49,783 nt of DNA, from the IMG/VR virus record IMGVR_UViG_3300048834_000291, positions 1 to 49,783 of that record; one strand, 5' to 3'. Below are positions 38,385-46,426 of this stretch, piece after piece. The DNA comes from a virus. A program made the position numbers and the translations under genes. Below the pieces are notes generated by a model. It was not told the origin of the DNA, made no database searches, and saw nothing but the letters and a program-made list of their open reading frames with translations. Numbering within the stretch: the first letter of the stretch is position 1; each line of letters opens with the position of its first letter.

Positions 38385-38726
38385 TAAGACCGGCATCGCG
38401 GGAACACGTCCGACGCCCACATCCCCCGGTCCGAACACAACCGTAACCTTTCCCTCGCAGTCACGTCCCTCCAGACGGCCGTCAACCAGAAACCATCCGG
38501 ACTCGGGGCAGGACGGCTTTTCCAATCGCACGCCCTCCCCGGCCAGCGATCCCGACGGTGCCACCGACGGGCAGTCCTGCATCAGTCGCCAGTTCATGTC
38601 ATACGACTCGTCCAGCATCCGGCGCAGTTCATCCCGCTCCCACTTGTACTGTCGCGCATCGTAGACGGACGCGATGAAGAACAACGCGACCAGCCCAACC
38701 AACCCGGCTCGTTTGTGAGGCGTCAC
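38367..38726 (-). CDS. membrane-anchored hypothetical protein, 119 aa
   Basis: GTG start overlapping the upstream TGA (GTGA). N-terminal transmembrane helix (AGLVGLVALFFIASVYDARQ), a charged helix (YKWERDELRRMLDESYDM) and a small domain with three cysteines. Last gene of the leftward block. Its C-terminus runs into structured element B. The shape (one span plus helix) recalls spanin or Rz-like proteins, but no family is clear. Confidence 0.5.
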   Translation of the reverse strand: MTPHKRAGLVGLVALFFIASVYDARQYKWERDELRRMLDESYDMNWRLMQDCPSVAPSGSLAGEGVRLEKPSCPESGWFLVDGRLEGRDCEGKVTVVFGPGDVGVGRVPAMPVLRPAEP

Positions 38727-40876
38727 GAAACCTTCTTTCGCTTGATCCGCATGGCGATAGCCGACTTGCGGGCATATTCCTCTTCCGTGATGTACAGGTG
38801 CGCTTGGTTCAAGGCGCGGCGGATGTAATCCGACAGCGTGTACCGGGGCTTGGCCGCGACGGCGCCCTCACCGACCTCCCGCCGCACGACGTTCAGCACG
38901 ATCAAATCTTGCAACAACCGGATGACCGTCGCCGAGGGATACCGGGTCACCATCTCCAGTTCCCGCGCCGACATGTAGTGATTACGGGTTGGGCACGCCC
39001 GGTACATCAGTCGGACCATGTCCTCCAGTCGCTGGGGGATGGTATCCAACATCGTCTTCTTCATCAGCCGGTAGTCGTCCATGTTGACTTCGGTGCGCCC
39101 GGCCACCATAGCCAACGACTGCCCCAACTTCGCCATCTGGACGCCCAGACGTGACCCGACCTCGGCCGAGGGCCGCGACGTCATGACGTCGTGGCGGAAC
39201 TGATCGCGGGAGACCGTCCCCCGCATGCGGGCACCGAACCGCGCCAGATTGATGATCAGCTTCATGATCTCTTCTGGGATGGTGGGCACCACGTCGGTCT
39301 TGACCGTTTGGGTCAGGAACGCGTTGACGACGTCCGCGAGCTCGGCCCGCATGGACGTCTCGCGATTGATATTGGTAATGGCTCGCCGGATGATGTCTTC
39401 CTCGGCAACGTGGTCGAGGTTATCTCCGAGCGTGAATTTGAGGAACCGTTCTCCCAAGGCAGCGTGGTTGGAGCCAAGGTCATAAATGCGTGGTGTAACT
39501 GCTCCAAGAATCGTAAAGCGCGAGTCGTACTTGCGCTGAATGCCATTGCCGAATACCTTCCCACAGTGGCCATCGTACGCATCGCGCAGGATGGCAAAGA
39601 TTTCTTCCTTGTCGGCATCACGCATGCCGATGATCGCGGTGAAGTCTTTGATGACCAGGACCTTGCCGTCCAGCTGTGGAATCAACGACGGGTCTTCGTT
39701 GCTCTTGAAGTTCGCCCCCGAAATCAGGGAGTGCGGCGTCAGCGATGACGTCATCATGACGTGGGCCACCGTCGACAGCGAATTCAGGTGTTCGGTCTTG
39801 GACCCGCCGGGCGGCGCCACCAGAAAGACCCAGATGGGCGACCCGTCGATTTGCTGGGATACCACACACGCCAGCATGATACGCAGAGCGTCTGTGTTGT
39901 CCAGGAACAACCACTTCCGGAACGTCTCCTCCACCTTCTCCAGCGACGGAGCCTTGAACGTGGACACGCGGCTGGCCCCGGGAGGCGGCAACGTGTTTGC
40001 CTCACCCTTGCGGGAGGCGGGCGGCGGGGCCACGGGCGGCTTGGCATTCTTCATGCCCTTGGCCACCGTCACCGGCTCGAACCGCCCCATCAAGGTGCGG
40101 ACCAGTGTATTGATGCGAAGGATGTTCGACGAGTTGGCCTTGACCTCGTCGCGGACGTCCCACCCGTCTGGGGTGTCGTCAGGCCACGTCAGCCCTGAGA
40201 CGTTCGTCGCCGTGTTGGCGCACCGTTCGGCGCACAACTGCAGTCCCTCGCGCCCGGCCTTGTCGTGGTCGTACATGGCGAACACCCGCTTGTTCCGCAG
40301 GTACGTTGCCCACTCAGGCTTGAACGTGGCCGCACCCGGCACGCCGACAACCGCCCCGGCTTTGTTGGCGGTCTTCAGCACCCAGGCCCAGGCCACGGCA
40401 TCCCATTCGCCTTCGCACACGAAGACGATGCCCGTGTTGTCTTCCTTCAACCGGTGGGCGCCGAACAGGTTCGTTTTGGCGCCCGTAGTCGACCGCATCT
40501 TCCGACCGGGGGTGTAGAACCGGATATCGGTCACCAGTCCATCAGGGCCCGACGCAGGCACCGTGTACTCGGACCCATTCCATCCGATGCTCCATCCCTC
40601 GAACGCAATAGGGTCGACGCCCCGGTCGGCGGCCAATTTCTTCAGCAGCACGGGCGTCATCGCCGCCGCGTACTGCAAGGCCATCTCTGAGAGGAATTGC
40701 GGGATGTTCCCCGACTTGCCCGTGTTCTTGGAGTCCCACAGGCCGGTGGTCTTGTTGACGTAGAACTTCTTGCTCTTGCCGGTGAACGGACACGTCCCGT
40801 AGGCCTGATCGTCGGTGAACCCTTCGAACTGGACCCCGTGTGCCTCGAACAGCGGAAGCGGATTACCGGATGCCAT
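38723..40876 (-). CDS. primase-helicase: TOPRIM fused to an AAA+ ATPase
   Basis: 717 residues. The N-terminus (GTCPFTGKSKKFYVNKTTGL) looks like a CHC2-type finger that has lost most cysteines. A TOPRIM domain follows with VFVCEGEWDA (E155, E157) and AMYDHDKAGR (D203, D205). After a proline linker (about 275-305) comes an ATPase with Walker A FLVAPPGGSKT (354-361), Walker B KVLVIKDF (D411), a possible sensor ILGAVTP and an arginine GERFLKF. It resembles MCM/DUF927-type AAA+ rather than DnaB. The C-terminal part has a winged-helix-like region. It should prime and unwind DNA. Confidence 0.75.
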   Translation of the reverse strand: MASGNPLPLFEAHGVQFEGFTDDQAYGTCPFTGKSKKFYVNKTTGLWDSKNTGKSGNIPQFLSEMALQYAAAMTPVLLKKLAADRGVDPIAFEGWSIGWNGSEYTVPASGPDGLVTDIRFYTPGRKMRSTTGAKTNLFGAHRLKEDNTGIVFVCEGEWDAVAWAWVLKTANKAGAVVGVPGAATFKPEWATYLRNKRVFAMYDHDKAGREGLQLCAERCANTATNVSGLTWPDDTPDGWDVRDEVKANSSNILRINTLVRTLMGRFEPVTVAKGMKNAKPPVAPPPASRKGEANTLPPPGASRVSTFKAPSLEKVEETFRKWLFLDNTDALRIMLACVVSQQIDGSPIWVFLVAPPGGSKTEHLNSLSTVAHVMMTSSLTPHSLISGANFKSNEDPSLIPQLDGKVLVIKDFTAIIGMRDADKEEIFAILRDAYDGHCGKVFGNGIQRKYDSRFTILGAVTPRIYDLGSNHAALGERFLKFTLGDNLDHVAEEDIIRRAITNINRETSMRAELADVVNAFLTQTVKTDVVPTIPEEIMKLIINLARFGARMRGTVSRDQFRHDVMTSRPSAEVGSRLGVQMAKLGQSLAMVAGRTEVNMDDYRLMKKTMLDTIPQRLEDMVRLMYRACPTRNHYMSARELEMVTRYPSATVIRLLQDLIVLNVVRREVGEGAVAAKPRYTLSDYIRRALNQAHLYITEEEYARKSAIAMRIKRKKVS

Positions 40877-41048
40877 GTGTGTCCTCTTGAGCAGTCAAGC
40901 GACGTAGTTCTGTTTCGGCCGCCAACCTAAGCCGCCGTTCTTCTTCGATTTCGTCGCGGAGCAGCCCGATCTGGCTCTGGCTCGCGCTCAGCGTCGCGTA
41001 AATCAAGAGCAGCTCGCGTGCGGGCAAATTGGGCTTGCGCCCCGGCAT
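40863..41048 (-). CDS. small coiled-coil protein between polymerase and primase genes
   Basis: 61 residues from an ATG at 41048. Basic start (MPGRKPNLPARELLLIYATL) and a long helix (IGLLRDEIEEERRLRLAAET). Overlaps the primase start by 14 bp and lies inside the 3' end of the polymerase frame (122 bp). The RBS is weak. It may bridge replication proteins, or the polymerase tail may be the accidental frame. Confidence 0.4.
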   Translation of the reverse strand: MPGRKPNLPARELLLIYATLSASQSQIGLLRDEIEEERRLRLAAETELRRLTAQEDTHGIR

Positions 41049-43392
41049 AGGATTCCGTATACGGGCAATCCTGCATATGTCGTTCCAGATCACGGAAGTA
41101 TCGAGTGCCCTCCGGGCCACGCGGCACGCCACCTTTCACCCAGTCGGGAATGTCCACGTCCGTGGTGTGGGACCATCGCTTCTTGGCGGTCTTGATGCCA
41201 ATCGGCAGCGGCACCGGCAACCCGGCCAGGGCGGAATCCATCTGCATCGTGTAGATAATCTCGTACATCAGGCGCCGTGAATGGACGGTGTACGGTACCT
41301 CGACCATGAACTCGTCGTGGATGGAGTTGATCATGCGGCACCGGGGGTCGAGGATCTCCCAGCGCGTCTGCAACATCCAGTCCAGCCGGATGGTGGCATT
41401 CTTCAGGATGTCCGCCGCGGCACCCTGGATCAGATAGTTCACGACCTTGTAGGCCCAGTCCGGGCCCAGGACGTAGCGCCGGCCGAAGATGTTGAACGCC
41501 TCGCCGGTACGCTTGGCGTCCTTGGCCATGCGCTTCATGAACGCGGTGGCCTGGGCGAACTCCTCATCGAACGACTCGATGAACTCCTTCGCTTCGTCGA
41601 ACGGCATCTGGAGCAGTTTGGTCATGCGGCCCGGCTTCTCCCGTGAACCAACACCACCACCATACAGCTTGCCGAACATGATCAGCTTGGCCAGCTTCCG
41701 GTAATACTTGCTCCGCTCTTCGTAGTCCGGTCGCGAGGTAAACGTTTTTGACGCGACTCCGCTGTGGAAATCGTGTCCAGACAAGAGCAGGCCCTTCATG
41801 TTCGGTTCCCCGGAGAGGAACGCGAAGAGCCACACTTCCACCTGCGAGTAGTCGGGTAGATACCAGATGCATCCGGGTCGCGGGCCGAAGCATTCTCTCG
41901 GTCGGCTCGGGATGTCGGCCTTGCGCAAACCAGTAGTCGCAGAGGCGACCTGCTGCAGATTCGGGTCGGAGCACGTCATACGCCCAGTCACGGCCCCGGT
42001 CTGGTTGTAGTTCGGGTGCAGGACGAACACCCACTCGTCCTTTTCCCATTCGACCTTCTCCTGGGGCGACAGGGTGAGGCGCCGGTTGTACTCGGCGAGA
42101 TTTTCTTCGGTCTGGTACACCGGCCCCTCGGGATACCAGAACTTCTCGTAAATGTTCAGGAACGAACTGATGCTCTGCTTGGCCGCCCGCCATTCCAAGA
42201 TGGCCTTGGCCATCTCGTCTTTGTACGTGTCGGTCAGTTCGTCTTTGCCGCCCCATTCGGCCAACTGGTCCTTGCCCAACGACCTATGCTTCTTCAACGC
42301 CTCCCAATCGGGTTCCTCGCCCATGGCGCGGGCGAGCTCGATTTTCTCGTGACCTTTCTTAGTGTACGCCGGTTCCAGGCCACGTTCATCGTAGAAGATG
42401 CGGCACAGCTGCTTGGGCGACCGGAAGTTCACGCCCTCGGCCCCGTTGGCATCGGCCCATCGGCGCATGCGGGCGGCGTAAGCGTTGTACCACTTCACCA
42501 GCTTCGCCGCATGCACGGGGTCGACCCGCGTACCCCGGTCTTCCATCCGACGGAGAGCCCGGAACAACTGCATCTCTCGGGCGTACGTGACAGCCCCTCG
42601 CTGGTCGCGCATCAGACGCTCGAACCACAGCAGGAACATCAGCATGGTGCGCCGGACGTCGCCGACAGCGTACTCCTCGCACATCTCTTCCGGACCAAGC
42701 CAGTAGTCGGCCTTGGCCGGTTTGCTGCCCGCGAACACGACATGGTCGCCGCGCTCGACCTCTTTCTTGCCCCCGGCAATCAAAAACCCTTGTGCCTTGG
42801 CGGCACGGCGGGCCATGTTGACGGCCGCCTCGAGGATCTTTTCGTCGTCATCCGGGTAGTCCAAGTATTTCTTGGCCAACGGTTTCAAGCCGTACATCAG
42901 CTCGTCGCCGCCCGTGATGACGTGCGCCAGAATCATCGTGTCGTGGATATCGCCCAGAATAGGCGCCCCGACCATCCGATCCATCCGCATGTCATAGCCG
43001 ATGTTGTGGCCGACCTTGATGAACTCCTCGCTGGCGTGCAGCGCGACGATGTGGTCCCAGTCTTCGTCGTTTTCGATCAGCGGCTTGCGCGTATACGGGT
43101 CTACGGTGTATCGGACGTAGGCCGTGCGGCCGGTGGCGTCGCAGTACGCGAAGGCGAACGGTCGGGCGGGGGCGTAGCCCCAATAGCTGACTGGGCCGTA
43201 CGGAACGAGTCCAGTACCTTCCGTGTCATGGGCCACGACGCGGGACTCGAATCCAAAGTACTTTTCAATCTCAGTAGCCACAGGAACAGCGCGCCGTGTT
43301 CGCACCGTGGGGGCAACAGGAGCTCGTCTCTGACTCGATTCCCGTCGTATGACTCCCTGACTGCCAGCTGTCCGACGCACCCGCACGCGCAT
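40927..43392 (-). CDS. polA: DNA polymerase, family A (PolI-type) with 3'-5' exonuclease
   Basis: 821 residues, the replicative polymerase. Exonuclease motifs: AHDTEGTG (D56, E58), VGHNIGYDMR (N130, D134) and YAVGD (Y241, D245). Polymerase motif A YLPDYSQVEVW (D514), motif B RKLAKLIMFGKLYGG (R565, K569, F573, Y577) and motif C INSIHDEFMVEV (H692, D693). F at 573 matches Klenow F762, so dideoxynucleotide discrimination is expected. No 5' nuclease domain. The ATG at 43392 has GAGGGG upstream. The last about 40 residues, Arg/Pro/Glu-rich, overlap the next gene and may be spurious. Confidence 0.93.
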   Translation of the reverse strand: MRVRVRRTAGSQGVIRRESSQRRAPVAPTVRTRRAVPVATEIEKYFGFESRVVAHDTEGTGLVPYGPVSYWGYAPARPFAFAYCDATGRTAYVRYTVDPYTRKPLIENDEDWDHIVALHASEEFIKVGHNIGYDMRMDRMVGAPILGDIHDTMILAHVITGGDELMYGLKPLAKKYLDYPDDDEKILEAAVNMARRAAKAQGFLIAGGKKEVERGDHVVFAGSKPAKADYWLGPEEMCEEYAVGDVRRTMLMFLLWFERLMRDQRGAVTYAREMQLFRALRRMEDRGTRVDPVHAAKLVKWYNAYAARMRRWADANGAEGVNFRSPKQLCRIFYDERGLEPAYTKKGHEKIELARAMGEEPDWEALKKHRSLGKDQLAEWGGKDELTDTYKDEMAKAILEWRAAKQSISSFLNIYEKFWYPEGPVYQTEENLAEYNRRLTLSPQEKVEWEKDEWVFVLHPNYNQTGAVTGRMTCSDPNLQQVASATTGLRKADIPSRPRECFGPRPGCIWYLPDYSQVEVWLFAFLSGEPNMKGLLLSGHDFHSGVASKTFTSRPDYEERSKYYRKLAKLIMFGKLYGGGVGSREKPGRMTKLLQMPFDEAKEFIESFDEEFAQATAFMKRMAKDAKRTGEAFNIFGRRYVLGPDWAYKVVNYLIQGAAADILKNATIRLDWMLQTRWEILDPRCRMINSIHDEFMVEVPYTVHSRRLMYEIIYTMQMDSALAGLPVPLPIGIKTAKKRWSHTTDVDIPDWVKGGVPRGPEGTRYFRDLERHMQDCPYTESYAGAQAQFARTRAALDLRDAEREPEPDRAAPRRNRRRTAA

Positions 43393-43736
43393 GCTTGCCC
43401 CTCGAGTTTCAAGATACCTGCGAAGATTTCGTCCCGATATTCTGGGACGGACAGTATGTACAGCATGCCGATGTAGTTCGCGGCATCATGCATTCGGGAG
43501 TCCAGTCCCTCGGACAGATGCACGTGCCCCTGGGTCCATCCCCGGATGACAGTCCAGTGTTTGCGGAGAAACACGCGCAGCACCGTTTCCGGGGGATACC
43601 CTTCTTCACAGGCCGCCCGGAACACATCCAGTAGAACGGCGGCGTCCGGATTGTAGTCTGAATTCTTCGGGGCCATGACTCCCATGCAGTCTTGGAAGAA
43701 CCGGCCGACCAGCGCGGTGAACTTCCTGGGGTTCAT
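43101..43736 (-). CDS. DUF1599-like nucleotide pyrophosphatase-type protein
   Basis: Residues 1-112 carry the DUF1599 pattern (Nucleotide modification associated domain 1): a helix MNPRKFTALVGRFFQDCMG, KNSDYNP (K24, N25, D27, Y28), FLRKHW, then RMHDAANYIGMLYIL with D84 and N87. The family is MazG-like and linked to modified nucleotides. The core ends at about 43400, near the polymerase start at 43392, but the frame stays open for another 98 codons inside the polymerase gene, so the true end is uncertain. Coupled to the next upstream gene by 4 bp. Confidence 0.55.
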   Translation of the reverse strand: MNPRKFTALVGRFFQDCMGVMAPKNSDYNPDAAVLLDVFRAACEEGYPPETVLRVFLRKHWTVIRGWTQGHVHLSEGLDSRMHDAANYIGMLYILSVPEYRDEIFAGILKLEGQACACGCVGQLAVRESYDGNRVRDELLLPPRCEHGALFLWLLRLKSTLDSSPASWPMTRKVLDSFRTAQSAIGATPPPDRSPSRTATPPAARPTSDTP

Positions 43737-44005
43737 AGCTCGACATCCTCCAACAGCACGGTCTGCCCGGCGAGCGCATGTGTGCAGTCGTCGAGGTACT
43801 GAATATGCCCGTCGGTTACGAACGAGTGACAACGCTTGGGCGTGCGCTCGACCCCGAATGTGTAGGTCACGAGTACCGATGGCCGGAACGTTGGCCGTTC
43901 AGTGTCGCCGTTCCATGTCCACTTGGTTGGGTCGATTGCATGATGCGTCTCGCACCCAGCGCACCAGAACCACACCTGTGGGCCGTCGTTCAGCTGGGCC
44001 TTCAA
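43733..44005 (-). CDS. DUF6527-family protein
   Basis: 90 residues. Typical pattern: FWCAGCETHHAI (possible zinc residues C15, C18), WTWNGDTERPTFRPSVLVTY, then KRCHSFVTDGHIQYLDDCTH and a final LAGQTVLLEDVEL. The family is widespread in phages with no known reaction. Overlaps both neighbours by 4 bp. Confidence 0.75.
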   Translation of the reverse strand: MKAQLNDGPQVWFWCAGCETHHAIDPTKWTWNGDTERPTFRPSVLVTYTFGVERTPKRCHSFVTDGHIQYLDDCTHALAGQTVLLEDVEL

Positions 44006-44382
44006 TGTCCGCTCCCGTTCGGCGGCGTCTGACGGAACAAGTTCAGCATCGACGCGAGGTGCTGAGCCTTCTCCAGTTTGGGCATCAGGTCCGCCATCAT
44101 GCGAGACACGGCCCGGTGAAAGTCTTCCAGCGGCATGATGGCCAACTGCTCATGCTTGACCGTCTCGCCTGACCGGACATGCAGCAACGCGGTGATGGCC
44201 CGGATCTTGGCGGATGGTTCGGCCATGGCCCGGATCTCTTCGACCCACAACGCCTCCTGCAGGGTCACGGGGCGGGACTCGCCGACGTCCATGGTGTCGG
44301 GGTCCGGGGGCACGGGCGGGTCCGCTGGAGGGTCCTGCAGGCCCCGCAACAATTCGGCGAACGATGACGGCATGTCTGACAT
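44002..44382 (-). CDS. hypothetical protein, 126 aa
   Basis: ATG at 44382 with GGAGGA upstream. Pro/Asp-rich N-terminus (LQDPPADPPVPPDPDTMDVG), then a helical C-terminal domain (VEEIRAMAEPSAKIRAITAL and FHRAVSRMMADLMPKLEKAQ). No family recognised. Sits between the DUF6527 gene and the SSB-like gene, so a replication accessory role is plausible. Confidence 0.5.
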   Translation of the reverse strand: MSDMPSSFAELLRGLQDPPADPPVPPDPDTMDVGESRPVTLQEALWVEEIRAMAEPSAKIRAITALLHVRSGETVKHEQLAIMPLEDFHRAVSRMMADLMPKLEKAQHLASMLNLFRQTPPNGSGH

Positions 44383-44403
44383 AGGTGTCCTCCGTGACAG
44401 GAA

Positions 44404-44436
44404 ATGCGGGGGAAGGCATCGCGCCCGCCCCCGCAT
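44404..44436 (-). terminator. GC hairpin between the SSB-like and 126-aa genes
   Basis: ATGCGGGGG (44404-44412) pairs perfectly with CCCCCGCAT (44428-44436), followed on the minus strand by TTCC. It could attenuate transcription after the abundant ssDNA-binding protein. Confidence 0.45.
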
Positions 44437-44466
44437 GGTCCTACACCCGGTCGGGGCCGGGCAGTG

Positions 44467-45366
44467 CTACTTGGTCTTCTTCTTGGTCGTCGGCGCCGGG
44501 GTCACCGGGGCGGCCGGCTTCTTCACGCCCTTCGGCTTGGCCGGAGGCGGTTCGGGCTCGTCGGGGACATCGGCCAGAAGCGAGACGGCCGAGGCGGGCA
44601 CCGTGAAGATCTTGCCCGCGTCATCGCGGATCTTGACGGTCTCGGCGGCGGGGTCCATCTTGTGGACGACGCCCTGGCGCGTGCCCTTGGCCGTCTCGGC
44701 CTCGACTCGCATGCCGATCTCGAGTTCGGCCGTGTCGTCCTCGTCGGCCTCCTCCTCGTCTTCCTCTTCTTCCTCGTCCTCGTCCTCGTCCTCGGATTCC
44801 TCTTCCTCGGACTCCTCGTCGGCCTCCTCGGTCTCGTCCTCGTCCTCGGCCTCGGCCTCGGCGGATTCCTCCTCGGCGTCCTCGTCGCCGTCCTCCTCCT
44901 CGGCGTCCTCGTCGCCCTCGTCGCTGGAGATGACCTTGTCGAGGAAGACGTTCTGGTACTCGCCCTTGGTCTTGATGGTGATCTTGCAGAGCGGCTTTTC
45001 GGCCGTGATGGCTTCGCAGATGCTCTCGATGTCGGCGATGTTCTCGGGGATCTCGTACCCGAAGGAACCGATCAGCTTGGCGGCGTGGAAGAGGTTCTCG
45101 TCCGTCTGGAGGTTCTGGAACAGCGGCTTGGTCTGGCCCTCGTAGTCGCCGTCCACGAACTTGAACATCACCATGATGTAGGGGCCCTTGGTGTTGACGC
45201 CGGGCTCCATCTTCTGGACGCGAGCGAGGTACTTGCCGTCGTCGAATTCCTGGTAGGCGCCGCCCTTGCTGGTGGCGGCCTTCTCACGCGCGGAGTCCCA
45301 GTTGGCGCCGGACTTCTTGAGAGCCTTCTGGAAATCGGTCTGGGGTGCTGCGGTCTTCTTGGCCAC
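44467..45366 (-). CDS. DUF669-like ssDNA-binding protein with acidic linker and KOW-like end
   Basis: 299 residues from a GTG with AGGAG. Residues 35-145 match DUF669-type phage single-strand binding proteins (GKYLARVQKMEPGVNTKGPY, MFKFVDGDYEGQTKPLFQNL, then KITIKTKGEYQNVFLDKV). Residues 149-213 are almost only Asp/Glu. Residues 216-263 form a KOW/Tudor-like barrel (IGMRVEAETAKGTRQGVVHK). The end is Lys/Pro-rich. Acidic tails of SSBs recruit partners. Here the acidic part is internal. Probably coats ssDNA during replication and recombination. Confidence 0.65.
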   Translation of the reverse strand: MAKKTAAPQTDFQKALKKSGANWDSAREKAATSKGGAYQEFDDGKYLARVQKMEPGVNTKGPYIMVMFKFVDGDYEGQTKPLFQNLQTDENLFHAAKLIGSFGYEIPENIADIESICEAITAEKPLCKITIKTKGEYQNVFLDKVISSDEGDEDAEEEDGDEDAEEESAEAEAEDEDETEEADEESEEEESEDEDEDEEEEEDEEEADEDDTAELEIGMRVEAETAKGTRQGVVHKMDPAAETVKIRDDAGKIFTVPASAVSLLADVPDEPEPPPAKPKGVKKPAAPVTPAPTTKKKTK

Positions 45367-45368
45367 GA

Positions 45369-46283
45369 CTACTCCTGGTGGATCAAGGCGGATTCACTAC
45401 GCATGCTGCCGGCCGCCAACCGGTCAACCTGCTTGCCCTCGGCAAGGGCAAAGATGATTTGCCATGGAGTCGGGAACGTGCCGCGTGTCCCGACCAATTC
45501 AGGGAAGTCCAGGGCCAACCGTGCGATGGCCAGCCCCGTCTTTCGTGCCCGTTTCCTCGCGTCGCCTTGCCCGCCAGCTTGGTACCGCGACTTCCGAAAC
45601 GGTGCGTCCATTGCAACGCGGAATTGACTACGGGTCAAACCTTTTTTCGCAATGGCCCAAAACGCCAGGTGCCGGTCATCCAGTCCATACGCATCAGCGG
45701 GATACGCGTAGTCCGCGTACATCGACGCGGGGTAGACTTGGAAGATCATGGCGACCTGCGGATAGGATCGATACCCGGCATGCACCTCCATTTCTCCGAT
45801 GCGGTGACGGTCGAAGTGCGCCGCCGTGCCGTGCATCCCTGCGACGATGCAGGGCTGCTCCCGCCACGACGACGCGACCCCGACCAAGGTCTGGAGCGCC
45901 GTGTACGAGTACGACGCGTTATCGTCCGTGACGACGACCCAGAAGCGGTCCATCCGGCCGCCAGGAATGGCGTCCAACGCGGCCTGTCGCAAGTGCTCAC
46001 GGCAGACCGCAATAGACCCCTCGGGGTTGTCGTACGTCACCAGTCGGACTGACGGCGCGACCGTGCGAAGCATCGTCCGGTACTCGGCGGCTTCGTGAGT
46101 GGCCACGCCGATGAAGGTGGACCGGTCGTTCAGGAACGGTTGCGTGTGCAGCGTCTTAGCCAAGAGCGCGGGCCGCCCCGAGGACGGGATGCACACCGCC
46201 ATGGACTTTTGCCACAGCTGTGGGCGGTCCTCGGACGGATGGTCGACCGGCCGCGACCCGACGCGCTTGACGCTGACCTTCAT
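45369..46283 (-). CDS. glycosyltransferase-like (GT-A fold) protein
   Basis: 304 residues. GT-A-type pattern: MAVCIPSSGRPALLAKTLHT, STFIGVATHEAAEYRTML, then RFWVVVTDDNASY with DDN (120-122) in the place of the DxD metal site. A later KSRYQAGGQGDARKRARKTG is basic. It resembles the TET-associated type of phage glycosyltransferases that decorate modified bases, though this is by pattern only. It could modify phage DNA, or the cell surface. Coupled to the gene before it by ATGA. Confidence 0.55.
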   Translation of the reverse strand: MKVSVKRVGSRPVDHPSEDRPQLWQKSMAVCIPSSGRPALLAKTLHTQPFLNDRSTFIGVATHEAAEYRTMLRTVAPSVRLVTYDNPEGSIAVCREHLRQAALDAIPGGRMDRFWVVVTDDNASYSYTALQTLVGVASSWREQPCIVAGMHGTAAHFDRHRIGEMEVHAGYRSYPQVAMIFQVYPASMYADYAYPADAYGLDDRHLAFWAIAKKGLTRSQFRVAMDAPFRKSRYQAGGQGDARKRARKTGLAIARLALDFPELVGTRGTFPTPWQIIFALAEGKQVDRLAAGSMRSESALIHQE

Positions 46284-46426
46284 CGCGTGGACCGTTCCCG
46301 AATTTTCCGAGCGTGCTCGGCTTCCTGTTCCAAACTGGCCCGCGCGACCTTGGCGATCTCGGTCAACTCGCGGAGCAGCAACGCCAACTCGATTTTCCAG
46401 TCACGGGGATTGGTCGATGTCGCCAT
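46280..46426 (-). CDS. small helical protein, 48 aa
   Basis: Starts at an ATG overlapping the upstream TGA (TGATG) and ends overlapping the glycosyltransferase ATG (ATGA). The sequence MATSTNPRDWKIELALLLRE followed by LTEIAKVARASLEQEAEHAR is one long amphipathic helix. Coupling on both sides makes it a likely real gene. Function unknown. Confidence 0.55.
   Translation of the reverse strand: MATSTNPRDWKIELALLLRELTEIAKVARASLEQEAEHARKIRERSTR

Noticed and set aside
44750-44945. GAC/GAG-like simple repeat as a DNA repeat element
   Set aside because: It encodes the Asp/Glu linker of the SSB-like protein in frame and varies irregularly, so it is protein low complexity.
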